The notes: generated by a model from the letters alone, not told the origin. A stretch of 64,000 nt of DNA from Plasmopara viticola (GCA_001695595.3 MBPM02000033.1:682001-746000), one strand, 5' to 3'. Shown: positions 23,688 to 33,602, numbered from the stretch's first letter. Numbers and translations: made by a program.

Positions 23688-24080
23688 TCATGACTTATTA
23701 TAAAAATATTCTACATGCCAATTTAAACAAGTAACTGAACGTAAGTAGATCTTATTCTCTTCAAATCGTTGGCCTTCTTGGACATTTCGGATGTCGTGAC
23801 AGGCACGTTCGCCCATTTGTCCGAGCAAGGTGCTGTCAGGATTGGCTTCCGTACGCCGCAAAGCAAGGTACGAAACGGTAGTGGCTACCAGTAGCAACAT
23901 AAATATAATAAAATAATAATTCTCGATTATAGATCGTAATGATAAAAAAAGTTTTGAAAAAAGATACCCCGTCTGGCTGCGCAGCATGCGAGCTATAATC
24001 CCAGATAAGATGCAAAAATTGTTCCGTGGAAACCGAAGCTCAAACGGTGTTTGACTATTCGTGATGGAGCTCAGAAACAT
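23688..24080 (-). CDS. Possible small single-pass membrane protein
   Basis: Minus-strand open frame of 130 codons, unrecognised. An internal Met gives MLRSQTGYLFSKLF..., followed by a clear hydrophobic span (YYFIIFMLLLVATTVSYLAL), then LRRTEANPD and a polar, charged tail (MGERACHDIRNVQEGQRFEE). The tail is more protein-like than most frames in the gap, and the position just downstream of two carboxypeptidases that end in similar anchors raises the possibility of a relic of a third copy, but no carboxypeptidase motif is present. It may equally be chance. Confidence 0.28.
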   Translation of the reverse strand: MFLSSITNSQTPFELRFPRNNFCILSGIIARMLRSQTGYLFSKLFLSLRSIIENYYFIIFMLLLVATTVSYLALRRTEANPDSTLLGQMGERACHDIRNVQEGQRFEENKIYLRSVTCLNWHVEYFYNKS

Positions 24081-24349
24081 GTTTCTAAAAGTGAAACATT
24101 GTATTTACTTCAGTTGCAGAGCAAAAGCAAGGAAAGCCAGGATTGACGCTTCGCAATTCCGTTTTGCCACGGTGGCCGAATGGCAAGAGAAAAAGAGGAC
24201 TTGTGATATGTGTCATCTGACGATATTGTCGAAATTTACTCTATTATTAAAGCGACTTCAGTAATTGTCCTTGGTCGTGGTGTAAAATAGTAAAACCTAT
24301 CCCTTAGCTGCCGGGACTCATTTTTAACAAAAGATACCATAGAGTATGC

Positions 24350-26005
24350 CTAAATCGATTGATACTGCTGACGGTATTGTCCTCGCTGACGACGATGACG
24401 GTGTGCGTACACTGTAAATGCCAATAAAAGGAAGGCACAACCGACAAATATTGAGATTGTGACCCCCGATGCCGGATCTCCCGAGGCAGTCGATTGCGAC
24501 ACAGTTGCGCGCGATTGTCGTTCCAGCGCTGCATCGCGGTATTTGCCTTCAGTATTCTGGTCGCTACCATGCTGCATGGACTCGCCAGCAGCCTCCCGCT
24601 CAAACGGATCGGACGGGTACGCGATGGCCGAGCACTTGTCGTTGCCATAGAGAAAACAGTCAAAAAGGTGAAGCCCGTGAAGTGGCCGCACTGCGGGGAC
24701 CATGTGACCCGCACCTTTCACAGTCTTGAACGTCAGACCAAGCTCAAATTGCTGGTGATAACCGGCAATCTGATCGTCTGGCCCCAGCCACGCACGCCAC
24801 GGTGAAGCAGGTTTCAGTGCAAGCCCGTCGTGATCGGTAATCCATCGCTGCGTCCCCATAAAATTCACGACCGAATCGGCGTCCCCACTGTAAATAAGTA
24901 CCTTTAAACCGTTGCCGAGTAATTTGCGGTACTTGTCCAATGCGGAAAAGGTACGATCAAAGTTGTGCGAAATGTACGACTGGCACTCCACCCACTTGAG
25001 TGGCAGGTCCCCTTCAATATGCAACGCCGCTTGTACGTCCACTCGATTCAGAAGAGTCGTTGTAAAGTCACCAGCGCACGGCCCCACGACCCCACGGTGC
25101 GTCTGGTACTCCTGGCTCCCTTTGTCACGTAAATGAGAATGCAAAGCCCTCCGTTGATGGTTCTTCATACGACAGACATCGCCATAGATGTAATAGTGAT
25201 TAAACTCTTCCGTGTCTGCAGCTTCGTGAGCTTTGATCACCGCGTCTTCACAGTGCGCCGTGCAATTGACGTTCGTAAACATGCACTGCGCGACATTCTG
25301 CTCACAATAATCAAGAAGAGTAAGGTAATCTCCACGGGAAATCAGAGCGTGTGAATAATAGTATTCCATGTACGCATTCCCATCAATCTGCATGTCCGTG
25401 AGCGGATTGCCGATAGCAAACCCCTTCAGATTAACGCCCTCGAGCGGATCGTCCACCAAACGCTCCACTAGAAAGGGGATGTACATCCCAGCGTAGCTCT
25501 CTCCACTTATGTAAAAGTCACGATCTCGAAGCTCGGGGTACTTGTCAAAGAACTCGCGAAGAAACAGCCGAAGGCGATCAGCCACGACGTCGTCATTGTA
25601 GTATCCAGAAGCAGCTTGCAGAGGTTGGCTAAAGCCGACGCCAGAGGGCGAATCCACCCACACAACGTTGGCACGAGCGTTCCAGCCGTACGGGTTGAGT
25701 CCGACCGTTCCATCGCGCTTAGCAACAAACGGGCCATTCTCTGTGAAAAAGCCTTCGGAGGAAGCACAGCCCGGTCCACCGTTGAGCCAAAGCACAAGAG
25801 GGTCGCGGTCAGGCGAGCGCCGCGATTGGGCATACCAATAGAAAAGCTTCTCTTTAGTGGACGACGGTAGATGCAGCTGACCAGCAAAGTGCGTAAAGGG
25901 GACGTCCGTTTGTTTCAGCCCCGGAAGATCTCTGACTCGGTGGGCGTCATACGCGACCACGGAAGGCACGACGTAGATTGCGACAAGGAGGATGGAAAAT
26001 AGCAT
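24350..26005 (-). CDS. Serine carboxypeptidase S10, membrane-anchored (copy A)
   Basis: Peptidase family S10, 551 aa from ATG 26005, chosen because it opens a signal peptide (MLFSILLVAIYVVPSVVA); the frame is open 65 codons further upstream without such a feature. Motifs: LWLNGGPGC (about 72-80), GESYAG with catalytic Ser about 170, YSGDADSVVN with the acid residue about 375-377, GAGHMVP with His about 434. The stretch after NGGPGC reads ASSEGFF instead of the more usual SSLGGLF seen in the neighbour. After a linker of about 60 residues a C-terminal hydrophobic span (ISIFVGCAFLLLAFTVYA) is followed by a basic tail ending YQSI, a tyrosine-type sorting motif candidate. Most S10 enzymes are soluble, so the anchor is notable. 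It lies tandem with copy B, 286 bp apart, same strand, and is clearly a paralogue. Confidence 0.93.
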   Translation of the reverse strand: MLFSILLVAIYVVPSVVAYDAHRVRDLPGLKQTDVPFTHFAGQLHLPSSTKEKLFYWYAQSRRSPDRDPLVLWLNGGPGCASSEGFFTENGPFVAKRDGTVGLNPYGWNARANVVWVDSPSGVGFSQPLQAASGYYNDDVVADRLRLFLREFFDKYPELRDRDFYISGESYAGMYIPFLVERLVDDPLEGVNLKGFAIGNPLTDMQIDGNAYMEYYYSHALISRGDYLTLLDYCEQNVAQCMFTNVNCTAHCEDAVIKAHEAADTEEFNHYYIYGDVCRMKNHQRRALHSHLRDKGSQEYQTHRGVVGPCAGDFTTTLLNRVDVQAALHIEGDLPLKWVECQSYISHNFDRTFSALDKYRKLLGNGLKVLIYSGDADSVVNFMGTQRWITDHDGLALKPASPWRAWLGPDDQIAGYHQQFELGLTFKTVKGAGHMVPAVRPLHGLHLFDCFLYGNDKCSAIAYPSDPFEREAAGESMQHGSDQNTEGKYRDAALERQSRATVSQSTASGDPASGVTISIFVGCAFLLLAFTVYAHRHRRQRGQYRQQYQSI

Positions 26006-26291
26006 TGGCTTGGCACTCTCAGTGCTGTCAAGATGCAGAGTGAGAGAGAGTGAACGCAGAGGCTTAGAATACGCTAGAGAGGGGGTGACGGGAGCAGTTA
26101 AGCAGATCCACTTGTTGTATAGAAGTATAGACTCCAAATAGGAAGTGAAGAGGCGTACGCCCGCCGTCCCGGTCTTAGCAATCGACAAGTACCGGTACAA
26201 TCATCTGAAGCTTTCTAAATTAAGAAAAAAGTGGCAACAAAAATACATTGCTTCGTCTGAGGTTTAGAAATCTTCCCCTTTCTACGTGTAC

Positions 26292-27866
26292 CTAAGCCAC
26301 GCCTTGGTAGCCACTCGCGTAACGGGTACGGTTCCGACCGTTGCGATAGCCAACGGCTACCAGTAGAATGACCCCACTTACGAGTACCATGATGGACCAG
26401 ATGGTGGTACCCGTGGAATTGTCCAGATTGAGAGTCGCTTTCTCGACCGTCGTCATGCCAGCTTCAATCTCATCGTCGTCCAGTGGGTACACGAAATGCT
26501 TACACGCGTGTTCCCCAAACACAAAGCATTGAAAGAGATGAAGGCCGTGGAGCGGACGCACGGCGGGTACCATGTGCCCCGCCCCTTTCACTGTCTTGAA
26601 CGTCAATCCTTGGTACATTTGGACATAACCCGCCAATTGGTGGTCCGGCCCAAACCAAGCGTGCCACTTTTCGGTGATCCGCAACTTCAGGCCTTGGCCA
26701 CCAATCCAGCGCTCGGTACCAATGAAGTTCACGACCGAGTCTGCGTCGCCACTGTAGATTAGCGTCGAGAGGTTAGAGGAAAGTAACGTGTGGTACTTGG
26801 GCAACGACGAGGGACTGGACGTGTAAAAGTTGCCCACGGGATCGCTGCAGCCCGTCCACTCGACGCCCTTGTCCTCTGTGCTCTCCGTCACATGGATTGC
26901 GTTCTGGACGTCGACGCGATTCAAGTAGAGGTGCGTGAGCGAGTCGGCACAGACGCCAATGTCCCCACGATGCGTGGGCGAGCTCCGGGCCGACGGTTTC
27001 GCTCGCTTGCGCAGCGCCTTGGCTTGACTATTGTCCATGAGGCAAACGTCGCCATAGATGTAGTACGGGTTCAACCCGTTGGCCGTCGCACCTGCTTCTG
27101 CTTCTTGCAACAGCGCTTCACACCCCGCAGGGCACGGGGTGCCGTTAAAGAGGCACCCAATGTGCGCCCCGCACTGGACTTTGATCGTCTCGTAGGCCTC
27201 GAGCGACACCATGGCGTGGGAGTAGTAGTAGTCAATGTACGCATTGTTGTCAATGAGATTGTCTGTAAAGGGGTTGCCGATCGCAAACCCCTTGAGGTTC
27301 ACGCCGTCAAGTGGCTCGGCCACGAGACGGTCGACAAGGTACGGAATGTACATGCCAGCGTAACTCTCACCCGTAATGTAAAACTCACGGTGCTTGAGCT
27401 CGCTAAACTTGTTGAAAAAGAGAGCCAGAAACTCGCGCGTCTTGGCCGCAACGACGTCGTCGTGGTAGTAATTCGGGCCTTCGACGTTGCCACTAAAGCC
27501 CACACCCGCCGGGGATTCAAGCCACACCATATTGACCTTGCGATTCCACGAGTAGCGATTGAGTTTAATGCTTAAATCATCGCGGACGACGAACGGTCCG
27601 TTCTCCGTGAACAATCCACCGAGGGATGAACAGCCAGGGCCACCATTGAGCCACAGCACAATCGGGTCCTTCTCTGGGCTCTCCTGACTCTCAGTGTACC
27701 AGTAAAACAACTTTTCTCCTGCCGCTAGCTCTAAATGACCCGCGTAATGCTGAAACGTCAGCGGATGCGTAAGCCCTGGTAGATTCGTGACGACCGCGTC
27801 CTCATGACGAAGACTGGACGCTAGAGGTACCAGCATCGCTAGCATCAAAAGCAGCACTACCTTCAT
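26292..27866 (-). CDS. Serine carboxypeptidase S10, membrane-anchored (copy B)
   Basis: Peptidase family S10, 524 aa from ATG 27866 (signal peptide MKVVLLLMLAMLVPLASS); 26 further codons are open upstream. Motifs: LWLNGGPGCSSLGG, GESYAG with Ser about 168, YSGDADSVVN, and GAGHMVP. The C-terminus has a hydrophobic span (IWSIMVLVSGVILLVAVGY) and a short basic tail ending YQGVA, parallel to YQSI in copy A. The two genes share long blocks (for example GVNLKGFAIGNP, YYYSHA, YYIYGDVC), so they arose by tandem duplication. They probably trim C-terminal residues from peptides in the secretory pathway, vacuole or at the cell surface; location is inferred from the anchor. The upstream minus-strand sequence repeats CACTTTTCACTTTTC close to the start, a pyrimidine-rich initiator-like motif. 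Confidence 0.93.
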   Translation of the reverse strand: MKVVLLLMLAMLVPLASSLRHEDAVVTNLPGLTHPLTFQHYAGHLELAAGEKLFYWYTESQESPEKDPIVLWLNGGPGCSSLGGLFTENGPFVVRDDLSIKLNRYSWNRKVNMVWLESPAGVGFSGNVEGPNYYHDDVVAAKTREFLALFFNKFSELKHREFYITGESYAGMYIPYLVDRLVAEPLDGVNLKGFAIGNPFTDNLIDNNAYIDYYYSHAMVSLEAYETIKVQCGAHIGCLFNGTPCPAGCEALLQEAEAGATANGLNPYYIYGDVCLMDNSQAKALRKRAKPSARSSPTHRGDIGVCADSLTHLYLNRVDVQNAIHVTESTEDKGVEWTGCSDPVGNFYTSSPSSLPKYHTLLSSNLSTLIYSGDADSVVNFIGTERWIGGQGLKLRITEKWHAWFGPDHQLAGYVQMYQGLTFKTVKGAGHMVPAVRPLHGLHLFQCFVFGEHACKHFVYPLDDDEIEAGMTTVEKATLNLDNSTGTTIWSIMVLVSGVILLVAVGYRNGRNRTRYASGYQGVA

Positions 27867-28079
27867 CGTACTCCTTTTCAACGATGATTGAAAAGTGAAA
27901 AGTGAACGACCGGATAGTACAGGCAAGACATGGCAACGCCCCAAGACAAGAAGCGAAGGAAGGTCACGAGGGGATCAGATCGTCAAGCTCTTTACGTCGA
28001 ACCTAATCGCTAAGCAAAAAAAAAATCGTTTTAAGCCAATGAACGCTTTGCAAACTCGTCTACTATTGCCCAATCAAAT

Positions 28080-30927
28080 CTATTCGCCGGTGGCCTCGGC
28101 ACTGGTGGTCTTCCTCGTGAGCGTCGCGCCCTTGCCAAGCCGATCGCAGACGATCGTAATGTGTTTCTTAAGCCGCTTGGTATCCTCTTGCATCAAAAGC
28201 TCGCTCGAGGCAAGCGCAACCATAGTGTCCTTCTTCGGAGGTTGTTTTGCCAAGACGGTGCGCAATAGCTCCGTCATGGCGCACTCGGTTCGTTCTTCCC
28301 ATCCTTGTGCATCCACGGGATTGTCGGCCGTCTCCGTCACGACTGGAGACAGATAGGCTTCCAGTAGGCGTGCGTCGTCGTCGCTTAGGTGAAACCGTAA
28401 CTTAATGAGCATTAATAATAGCGAGACACAGCACGCAAGGCGATTGGCGGCCCGCTCGAGTTTCGTCCTTACGACGTCCATCTCGTGCGACAATGCCACC
28501 AAGTGCTCGTGCGTACCCTGAAGGAGTACGTCCAGCGCGTGGACAGCTGGCGGGTTCCGATCTTTGTAGCGTACCAAGAGACGCTTTTGAATCACTCGAA
28601 ATTGATGCGCCCGGTCGTTCAGCTGCGCTGCGACCTCGCGCTTTTGTTGCCGTAGCGTAAAGTGGGCGTCAATCGCCCCAAAGAAATCCGCGAGGGGAAG
28701 CGGTTCTTGATAAAACACGTTCAATGGCGTCGACGCCAGCGCGTCAACGTCCTTTGTCTCGGCGTCCTGGTCTCGACCGTCAAAGTAGGCAGAGAGGCGC
28801 GTGACGAGTTCGTGCGAGAGCATCCACAGCGCTTCGAGCTCGTTCGATTGAATGCGGTAGCGTCCAGCATTCTTTGAGACCAAAATCGTTGCTTCAACGC
28901 CATTAAAGTACTGCACGCTCAAGACGTTCGTGCCCGCATTCCCCCCGGCCTTGATCTGTTTCGCCCACTCTGGCGGGCAACTCGGTTGATGAAACATATC
29001 GGCAAAGAGACTGGCAAGTTCAAGCGGTGCTTGGTTCGTTTCCAGTGTGAATTTAAAGCAGCTCGACTTGACAGGGGGCACGAGACGACCGATGAGACAC
29101 AACGGGAGGTGCACGATACATTGCGAGACGCGTGGTTGGCCCGTCTCGAGGACATACGACGCAGCGATGGTCACGTCCAGTGACGTCGGCATCGCTTGCG
29201 CATGGGGACGCAAGACGACTGGGACGATCAATGGCGTCGAAGCGTTGCCATCGATCCGGTGGATCACAAAGGACGAGGCACTTGCGACGACATTCTCCGG
29301 CGGGCAAATGGCTAACGTTACATTCGAGACACTTGTAGCGCCCGTGTACGTTACGTACACGCGCATGGTCAGCTGGATATTCTTCCCGAGAGGATCGTGG
29401 GCACCCCCTCTATTGCGATAAACCTCGTCGCTTTGATCGGGAAGACTATCGAGCATTGCTGGCACTTGCGCTCGGATCAAGACACGGTCTTTGGGCTCGG
29501 TCCGTCGCTCACCCTGAGCTCGACGAATGACGTTGAGCAAGTGACGATGTTCTTCGTCCATTTCTTCGTAATCCAAGTCTTTGGTGTCGGGTGCCACCAC
29601 CGCTGAAGACGGTGGGTCCGTGCCCATGTAATTGACACTCAACGCTCCGTCCGCATCAAGACTCACAATCATGCCATCAATCCCACCAAACTCCGCGACG
29701 GCGAGCGCGACTGGAACGGTTGACGCACACGCCGACCACACTAGTGTCTTGTCTCGAAAGACATGCCAGACTTTGGTGTGACTAGCAATCAAAAGATTTG
29801 CCATGGCATTTGTACCCAAAGCTCCTTTCTCTGTCGGCGAGGCATAGCGCCGGTACGGTAGGATTGTGGACGGAGGAAAACCAAGGCGCTTTTGGAGATA
29901 GAGGTCGCCCTGTGGTGTGATCCCAAAGAGTGTGAATTCACCAAGGACTAAGATATCAAAACTCGTCGCTGATTCGTGGGTTGACGTCCTTGCGACTCGA
30001 ATATCCACAATCACTTCACCAATATTGAGTTTCCACTCGCAATGCACTGATGTTAACGCAGCATCGTTTTGACGATTCGCTTTGCTCTCTTCATCCAGCA
30101 CGTTTCGTTTCGTTTTCAATGACGCCGATGCTAGAGCTTGATAGCGGTAGCATTCAAGCTGCAAATCCGACGTTGCAGCTATCACGGCGTCCATGTTGGC
30201 CGCATAACAGAGCGCTCCAGGTAAGAAATGGTTGTTGAGCGGCTGCATGAATGCAAAGCGATCCTGCTCGAAGAATTGCAGTCGGCCATCGAGTGACTGG
30301 ACACACAAATGATCACGCTCTGAGCGTGAGGTACTTCCTCCTGAGTTGGAAGTCGAGGATCCAAAGGGTCCGTAGATAAAGTTATAAGCTGTGAAATGCT
30401 CGCCATCAACGCCAAGCAGATGTTCGTATCGTAGCGTAACTTTAAAGTAATTGGCTGCCATCCCATTCCCACCCACGCCTTCCACTACATAGACTCCAAT
30501 CCGCCTTGGGTGAAGGATTGCTAGTGCCAAAGTGCGCTGATTACTAGCATTCACACAGGAGAATCAAGGCGTCAATAGCTTTCATTACACAGTCAAAAAG
30601 CCCGAACTCACGGAATAAAGTGACCGAGAGCCATCTGCAGAATAGGGCGTCGTAGATTTTCCTCTAGCAACAAGTGCTCGATACGAAAGTCACTCTGTGT
30701 GGGACAATACACGCGCAGCATGCCATTCAAGCTCCCCGTCACAATTTTCCCGACTGCCAGTCCAGCAATCGTCAAACCAGCGCACATCCAGTCTAAGGAA
30801 CGAGGCAAAGCGTACCGTGTCCAGTAGTATCATTGTCCACATTGCCTACCAACAGTGCTCCACAAGTGTACTCCTCATCGTGCTCGCCCTTAGCGTGCCA
30901 CCACTCGCGCACTTGGAAGAGAGACAT
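28080..30927 (-). CDS. BBS9: BBS9/PTHB1, BBSome subunit
   Basis: Bardet-Biedl syndrome 9 protein, core subunit of the BBSome that ferries membrane proteins in and out of cilia and flagella. Three exons on the minus strand: 30927-30816, 30753-30612 and 30543-28080; introns of 62 nt (donor GTACGC) and 68 nt (donor GTGAGT) restore a continuous 905-aa protein, close to the human length (887). Exon 1 begins MSLFQVREWWHAKGEHDEEY, very like the animal N-terminus MSLFKARDWW. Further matches are CVQSLDGRLQFFEQDRFAF, WKLNIGEVIVDI, YMGTDPP followed by LDYEEMDEE, GRYRIQSNELEALW, and QFRVIQKRLLVRYKDRNPP. The order fits a beta-propeller, then GAE/platform domains and helical C-terminus. It ends RLKKHITIVCDRLGKG, as in the family. 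Presence implies a flagellated stage. Confidence 0.95.
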
Positions 30928-31077
30928 GGTCTCGTATCCAAAGATACCCAGCGGACGCGTCGTTTGAAGATCGACATTGCTGATTGGTGCAATATGTCGT
31001 CAAGTATTAATAGCTTTACAATGTAAATTTAACCAATCGCCATGCCCTATATATTTACTTGAACAAATTCCATTCCA
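30928..31077. promoter_or_regulatory. Shared divergent promoter region
   Basis: Only 150 bp separate the ATG of BBS9 (minus, 30927) from the ATG of the next gene (plus, 31078), so both promoters must lie here. The segment is AT-rich near the middle (about 31,000-31,050). No oomycete initiator could be assigned with certainty. Confidence 0.5.
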
Positions 31078-31947
31078 ATGACGAGCCTTGCAGTCGCTGT
31101 GCGCAAGCATGTGGTCGCATTTGAGCCGCCACTGTACGAGCGAAAGGCATTGCGAGCATTCAAGCGTACAGTTCTATCGTCCATTCCATCGCCTGCATCT
31201 GCTCAGCCAGCTCGTGCGTTCTACGGTAGTGTGGCCGTAGCAGACGCTCAGGTGTTCCAGTTTCTATCCTTCTTGCTCTCGCCTTATGGCTATATGTCGT
31301 ATCCAGACAAGACGCGACATCTGTTGACGCTTTTAGTGGCAATGAGTGTCAAACAGACTGTTCCGATTTCCACTTTGACGACGTTGATTCAATGGGAAGA
31401 TGGTGGTGCTCGCTATACTATGTCCGAAATTGCCAGCACTTTGATGCCAGCTGTCGATCGAGTGTACGTTTTAGTCACGTATCGTCCGAGACTGTTACTT
31501 CCGCTGTACATGGTATCGGCCAGACGTGCCGTCCGATTTGTCAACGCTGTAGTGGCTTTGGTCACGGCCAATGCTTACGTCTCAACGCTTGGAGGTGGCC
31601 ACTTTCTTTGTCGCCATTTAAACCGATCGACGCTGCTGGCTAAGCTACAGATCGGCATTTCAATGGGATTGAAAGACCCTGTGCTCGAGAGCAAGTGTCG
31701 AGTGAATTTAATGTACAATGCTTTGCAATTGGGAAAGTTCAAGCGGGCAAGAGGCATATTAAAGCGGGAGGAGAAAGTAGCAAAACAACTGGAGAATAGT
31801 GAATTGCAAAGCGTGTGCCATGCGGCAAAGCTATACTTGGACAAGATGGACCGACTGCATAAAGAGCACATGCTGTCGTACCGAAATGGACGTCCCCCAA
31901 CGTTACATGATAACTTTTACCGGCAGAGGATTGTTCAATTGACTTAA
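31078..31947 (+). CDS. Conserved-looking protein of unknown function, helical repeats
   Basis: Single-exon gene, 289 aa, family not recognised. It contains no signal peptide. The middle has a glycine motif (STLGGGHFLCRHL, about 180-190), and the C-terminal 100 residues read as paired helices (LLAKLQIGISMGLKDPVLES, NALQLGKFKRARGILKREE, VCHAAKLYLDKMDRLHKEH) in a TPR-like rhythm. The clean length, codon usage like its neighbours and strong structure argue for a real protein. It is divergent from BBS9 with a 150-bp shared promoter, so co-expression in zoospore or flagellar development is a reasonable guess, nothing more. Confidence 0.75.
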   Translation: MTSLAVAVRKHVVAFEPPLYERKALRAFKRTVLSSIPSPASAQPARAFYGSVAVADAQVFQFLSFLLSPYGYMSYPDKTRHLLTLLVAMSVKQTVPISTLTTLIQWEDGGARYTMSEIASTLMPAVDRVYVLVTYRPRLLLPLYMVSARRAVRFVNAVVALVTANAYVSTLGGGHFLCRHLNRSTLLAKLQIGISMGLKDPVLESKCRVNLMYNALQLGKFKRARGILKREEKVAKQLENSELQSVCHAAKLYLDKMDRLHKEHMLSYRNGRPPTLHDNFYRQRIVQLT

Positions 31948-32290
31948 TGAGACAAATGACGCGATTACTGACTGCGGTTTATTTTTACCAAATTAAGTTA
32001 AAACATAAAAACAGGTTTTTGAGTAACAACACATTATGTCCTCCGGTATGCATACGTTTCGCATTATTATACTACTAGCAAATCAATTAGAAACGAATGT
32101 ATAGAGAGTATAGTAATGTTCTTCTCTCCCTTACGTCAATCCGGATGGTCATCTTGAGATCTGCTCATGCTATCGCTGCGTCAAGACAAGAAGTGCTCGG
32201 ACACACGCGCTATCTTCAAGATGAAAACTCTCTCATTTTGTGATCTCTCTAATCAAAAACAGTGCCATCTTGACGTGGCCCATTTCCGAC

Positions 32291-32701
32291 ATGATTTTCT
32301 CAAAAGCGGCTTTCCTCGCGTCAACTTTGCTCGCGTCGCTTACTCCCGCGATTGCTGAGCTAGAGACTGTGAAACTCTCGCACCCGGGCGGTTCAAGTGC
32401 CGAGATCTTCCTCTTCGGTGCGCATGTCAAGTCATTTCGAGCCGCTATCAACCCGACGCAGGACGTCTTGTTCATGTCGGAAAAGTCGTTTTTGGATGGT
32501 GTGCGTCCCATTCGAGGTGGCATTCCCGTCGTGTTTCCGAACTTTGGCCGAGCGCCTGGACTTCCTACTCAAGGGTTTGCGCGTGTTACCAAGTGGGCAT
32601 TGAATAGCAGTCGCCTAGCGACTGACCCGAATAGCCCAAGTGTGGCCAAGTTCACCATGGCTGCAAAGTATACGTCTGGCCGACCGGAAGAGGCTGCTTG
32701 A
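32291..32701 (+). pseudogene. Truncated 5' copy of the epimerase gene, inverted
   Basis: Copy of the first about 125 codons of the epimerase gene at 32652-33602, in the opposite orientation. It keeps the signal peptide (MIFSKAAFLASTLLASLTPA), HPGGSSAEIFLFGAHVKSF and GGIPVVFPNFG, with scattered substitutions (GRAPGLPTQ for GEPPGFPNH). After TMAAK the frame enters the antisense strand of the parent gene's 3' end and stops at 32701 after about 136 codons. The active-site half is missing, so no enzyme is made; a short secreted peptide or an antisense/hairpin RNA is possible. The reading frame is still open, so the duplication is fairly recent or the copy is under some constraint. Confidence 0.85.
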
Positions 32702-33602
32702 CACTCACACGACCGGGTTCGATGCAGATCATCTTAATGTATTCCTCTGGGCCAAAGTCCTCCATCTTCTTTGCACGCTCGGCACCCGGGTTCCACACAA
32801 TCACGTCAGTCGCGGTCTTGACTGCCTTTCGGCCATTATTGGAAGTGATGAATCCCATCTTCTGGACAGTCACAGCACGGTCTTTCGTGTTTACACCCTT
32901 GATTGTCGCAACGACCGTGTCCGGAGCGTTTTTGTACATGTTACCAATCTGTGCCGAGGAATTAGTAATCGTGATAATGTCGCGGGTCTCAGTCCCGTTC
33001 ATCTTGGTCACTTGGTCTAAGTAACTGATGCCTTTCAGACCTGATACCGCCACCCCTCCATTGCGTGAATCATCGACAAAGAGGTAGTTGTGCAGCAGTG
33101 TGTGGAATTCAATCTGCTCCGTGTGCGTGTTGTGTACCATCAATGCCGTCCTAAGTTGGTTGGCATACAATTGCACAATGTACTCTAGCTCGAATTCCAC
33201 GGGCCATATTTGACGAGTCGCATTGGTTGCTGCCATGGTGAACTTGGCCACACTAGGGCTATTCGGGTCAGTCGCTAGGCGACTACTATTCAACGCCCAC
33301 TTGGTAATACGCGCAAACCCGTGATTAGGAAATCCAGGAGGTTCACCAAAGTTTGGAAACACGACGGGAATGCCACCTCGAAAGGGATGCACACCATCCA
33401 GAAACGACTTTTCCGACATGAACAAGACGTCCTGCGTCGGATTGATAGCTGCTCGAAATGACTTGACATGCGCACCGAAGAGGAAGATTTCGGCACTTGA
33501 ACCGCTCGGGTGCGAGAGTTTCACAGTCTCTAGCTCAGCAATCGCGGGAGTGAGCGACGCGAGCAAAGTTGACGCGAGGAAAGCCGCTTTTGAGAAAATC
33601 AT
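32652..33602 (-). CDS. Secreted glucose-6-phosphate 1-epimerase-like (aldose epimerase family)
   Basis: Galactose-mutarotase-like fold of the D-hexose-6-phosphate/aldose 1-epimerase group, 316 aa from ATG 33602; this start opens a signal peptide (MIFSKAAFLASTLLASLTPAIA). Motifs: SSAEIFLFGAHVKSF, GGIPVVFPNFG, the catalytic-His region FHTLLHNYL (about 167-174), DVIVWNPGAERAK (about 266-278) and the C-terminal glutamate in IEPGRVS (about 295). It would interconvert anomers of hexose (phosphate); a signal peptide on such an enzyme suggests an apoplastic or endomembrane role, which is inference. The last codons (LQPW then stop at 32652-32654) lie inside the inverted left arm, so the present C-terminus may have been created or trimmed by the duplication event. 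SINE copy 2 begins about 310 bp upstream of its ATG. Confidence 0.88.
   Translation of the reverse strand: MIFSKAAFLASTLLASLTPAIAELETVKLSHPSGSSAEIFLFGAHVKSFRAAINPTQDVLFMSEKSFLDGVHPFRGGIPVVFPNFGEPPGFPNHGFARITKWALNSSRLATDPNSPSVAKFTMAATNATRQIWPVEFELEYIVQLYANQLRTALMVHNTHTEQIEFHTLLHNYLFVDDSRNGGVAVSGLKGISYLDQVTKMNGTETRDIITITNSSAQIGNMYKNAPDTVVATIKGVNTKDRAVTVQKMGFITSNNGRKAVKTATDVIVWNPGAERAKKMEDFGPEEYIKMICIEPGRVSVKQPLPVGQTYTLQPW

Noticed and set aside
24170..24260. tRNA-Ser/Leu-like start GGTGGCCGAATGGC
   Set aside because: Only the D-arm-like part is present. There is no T-arm (GGTTCGAATCC-like) at the right distance and no acceptor pairing.
26790..27575. Plus-strand open frame of 261 codons
   Set aside because: It lies wholly antisense to the carboxypeptidase copy B, whose motifs are unmistakable; composition (Arg/Val-rich) is that of a shadow frame in GC-rich coding DNA.
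32640..33024. Plus-strand frames of 108-126 codons
   Set aside because: They are antisense to the epimerase 3' half in the loop of the inverted duplication.
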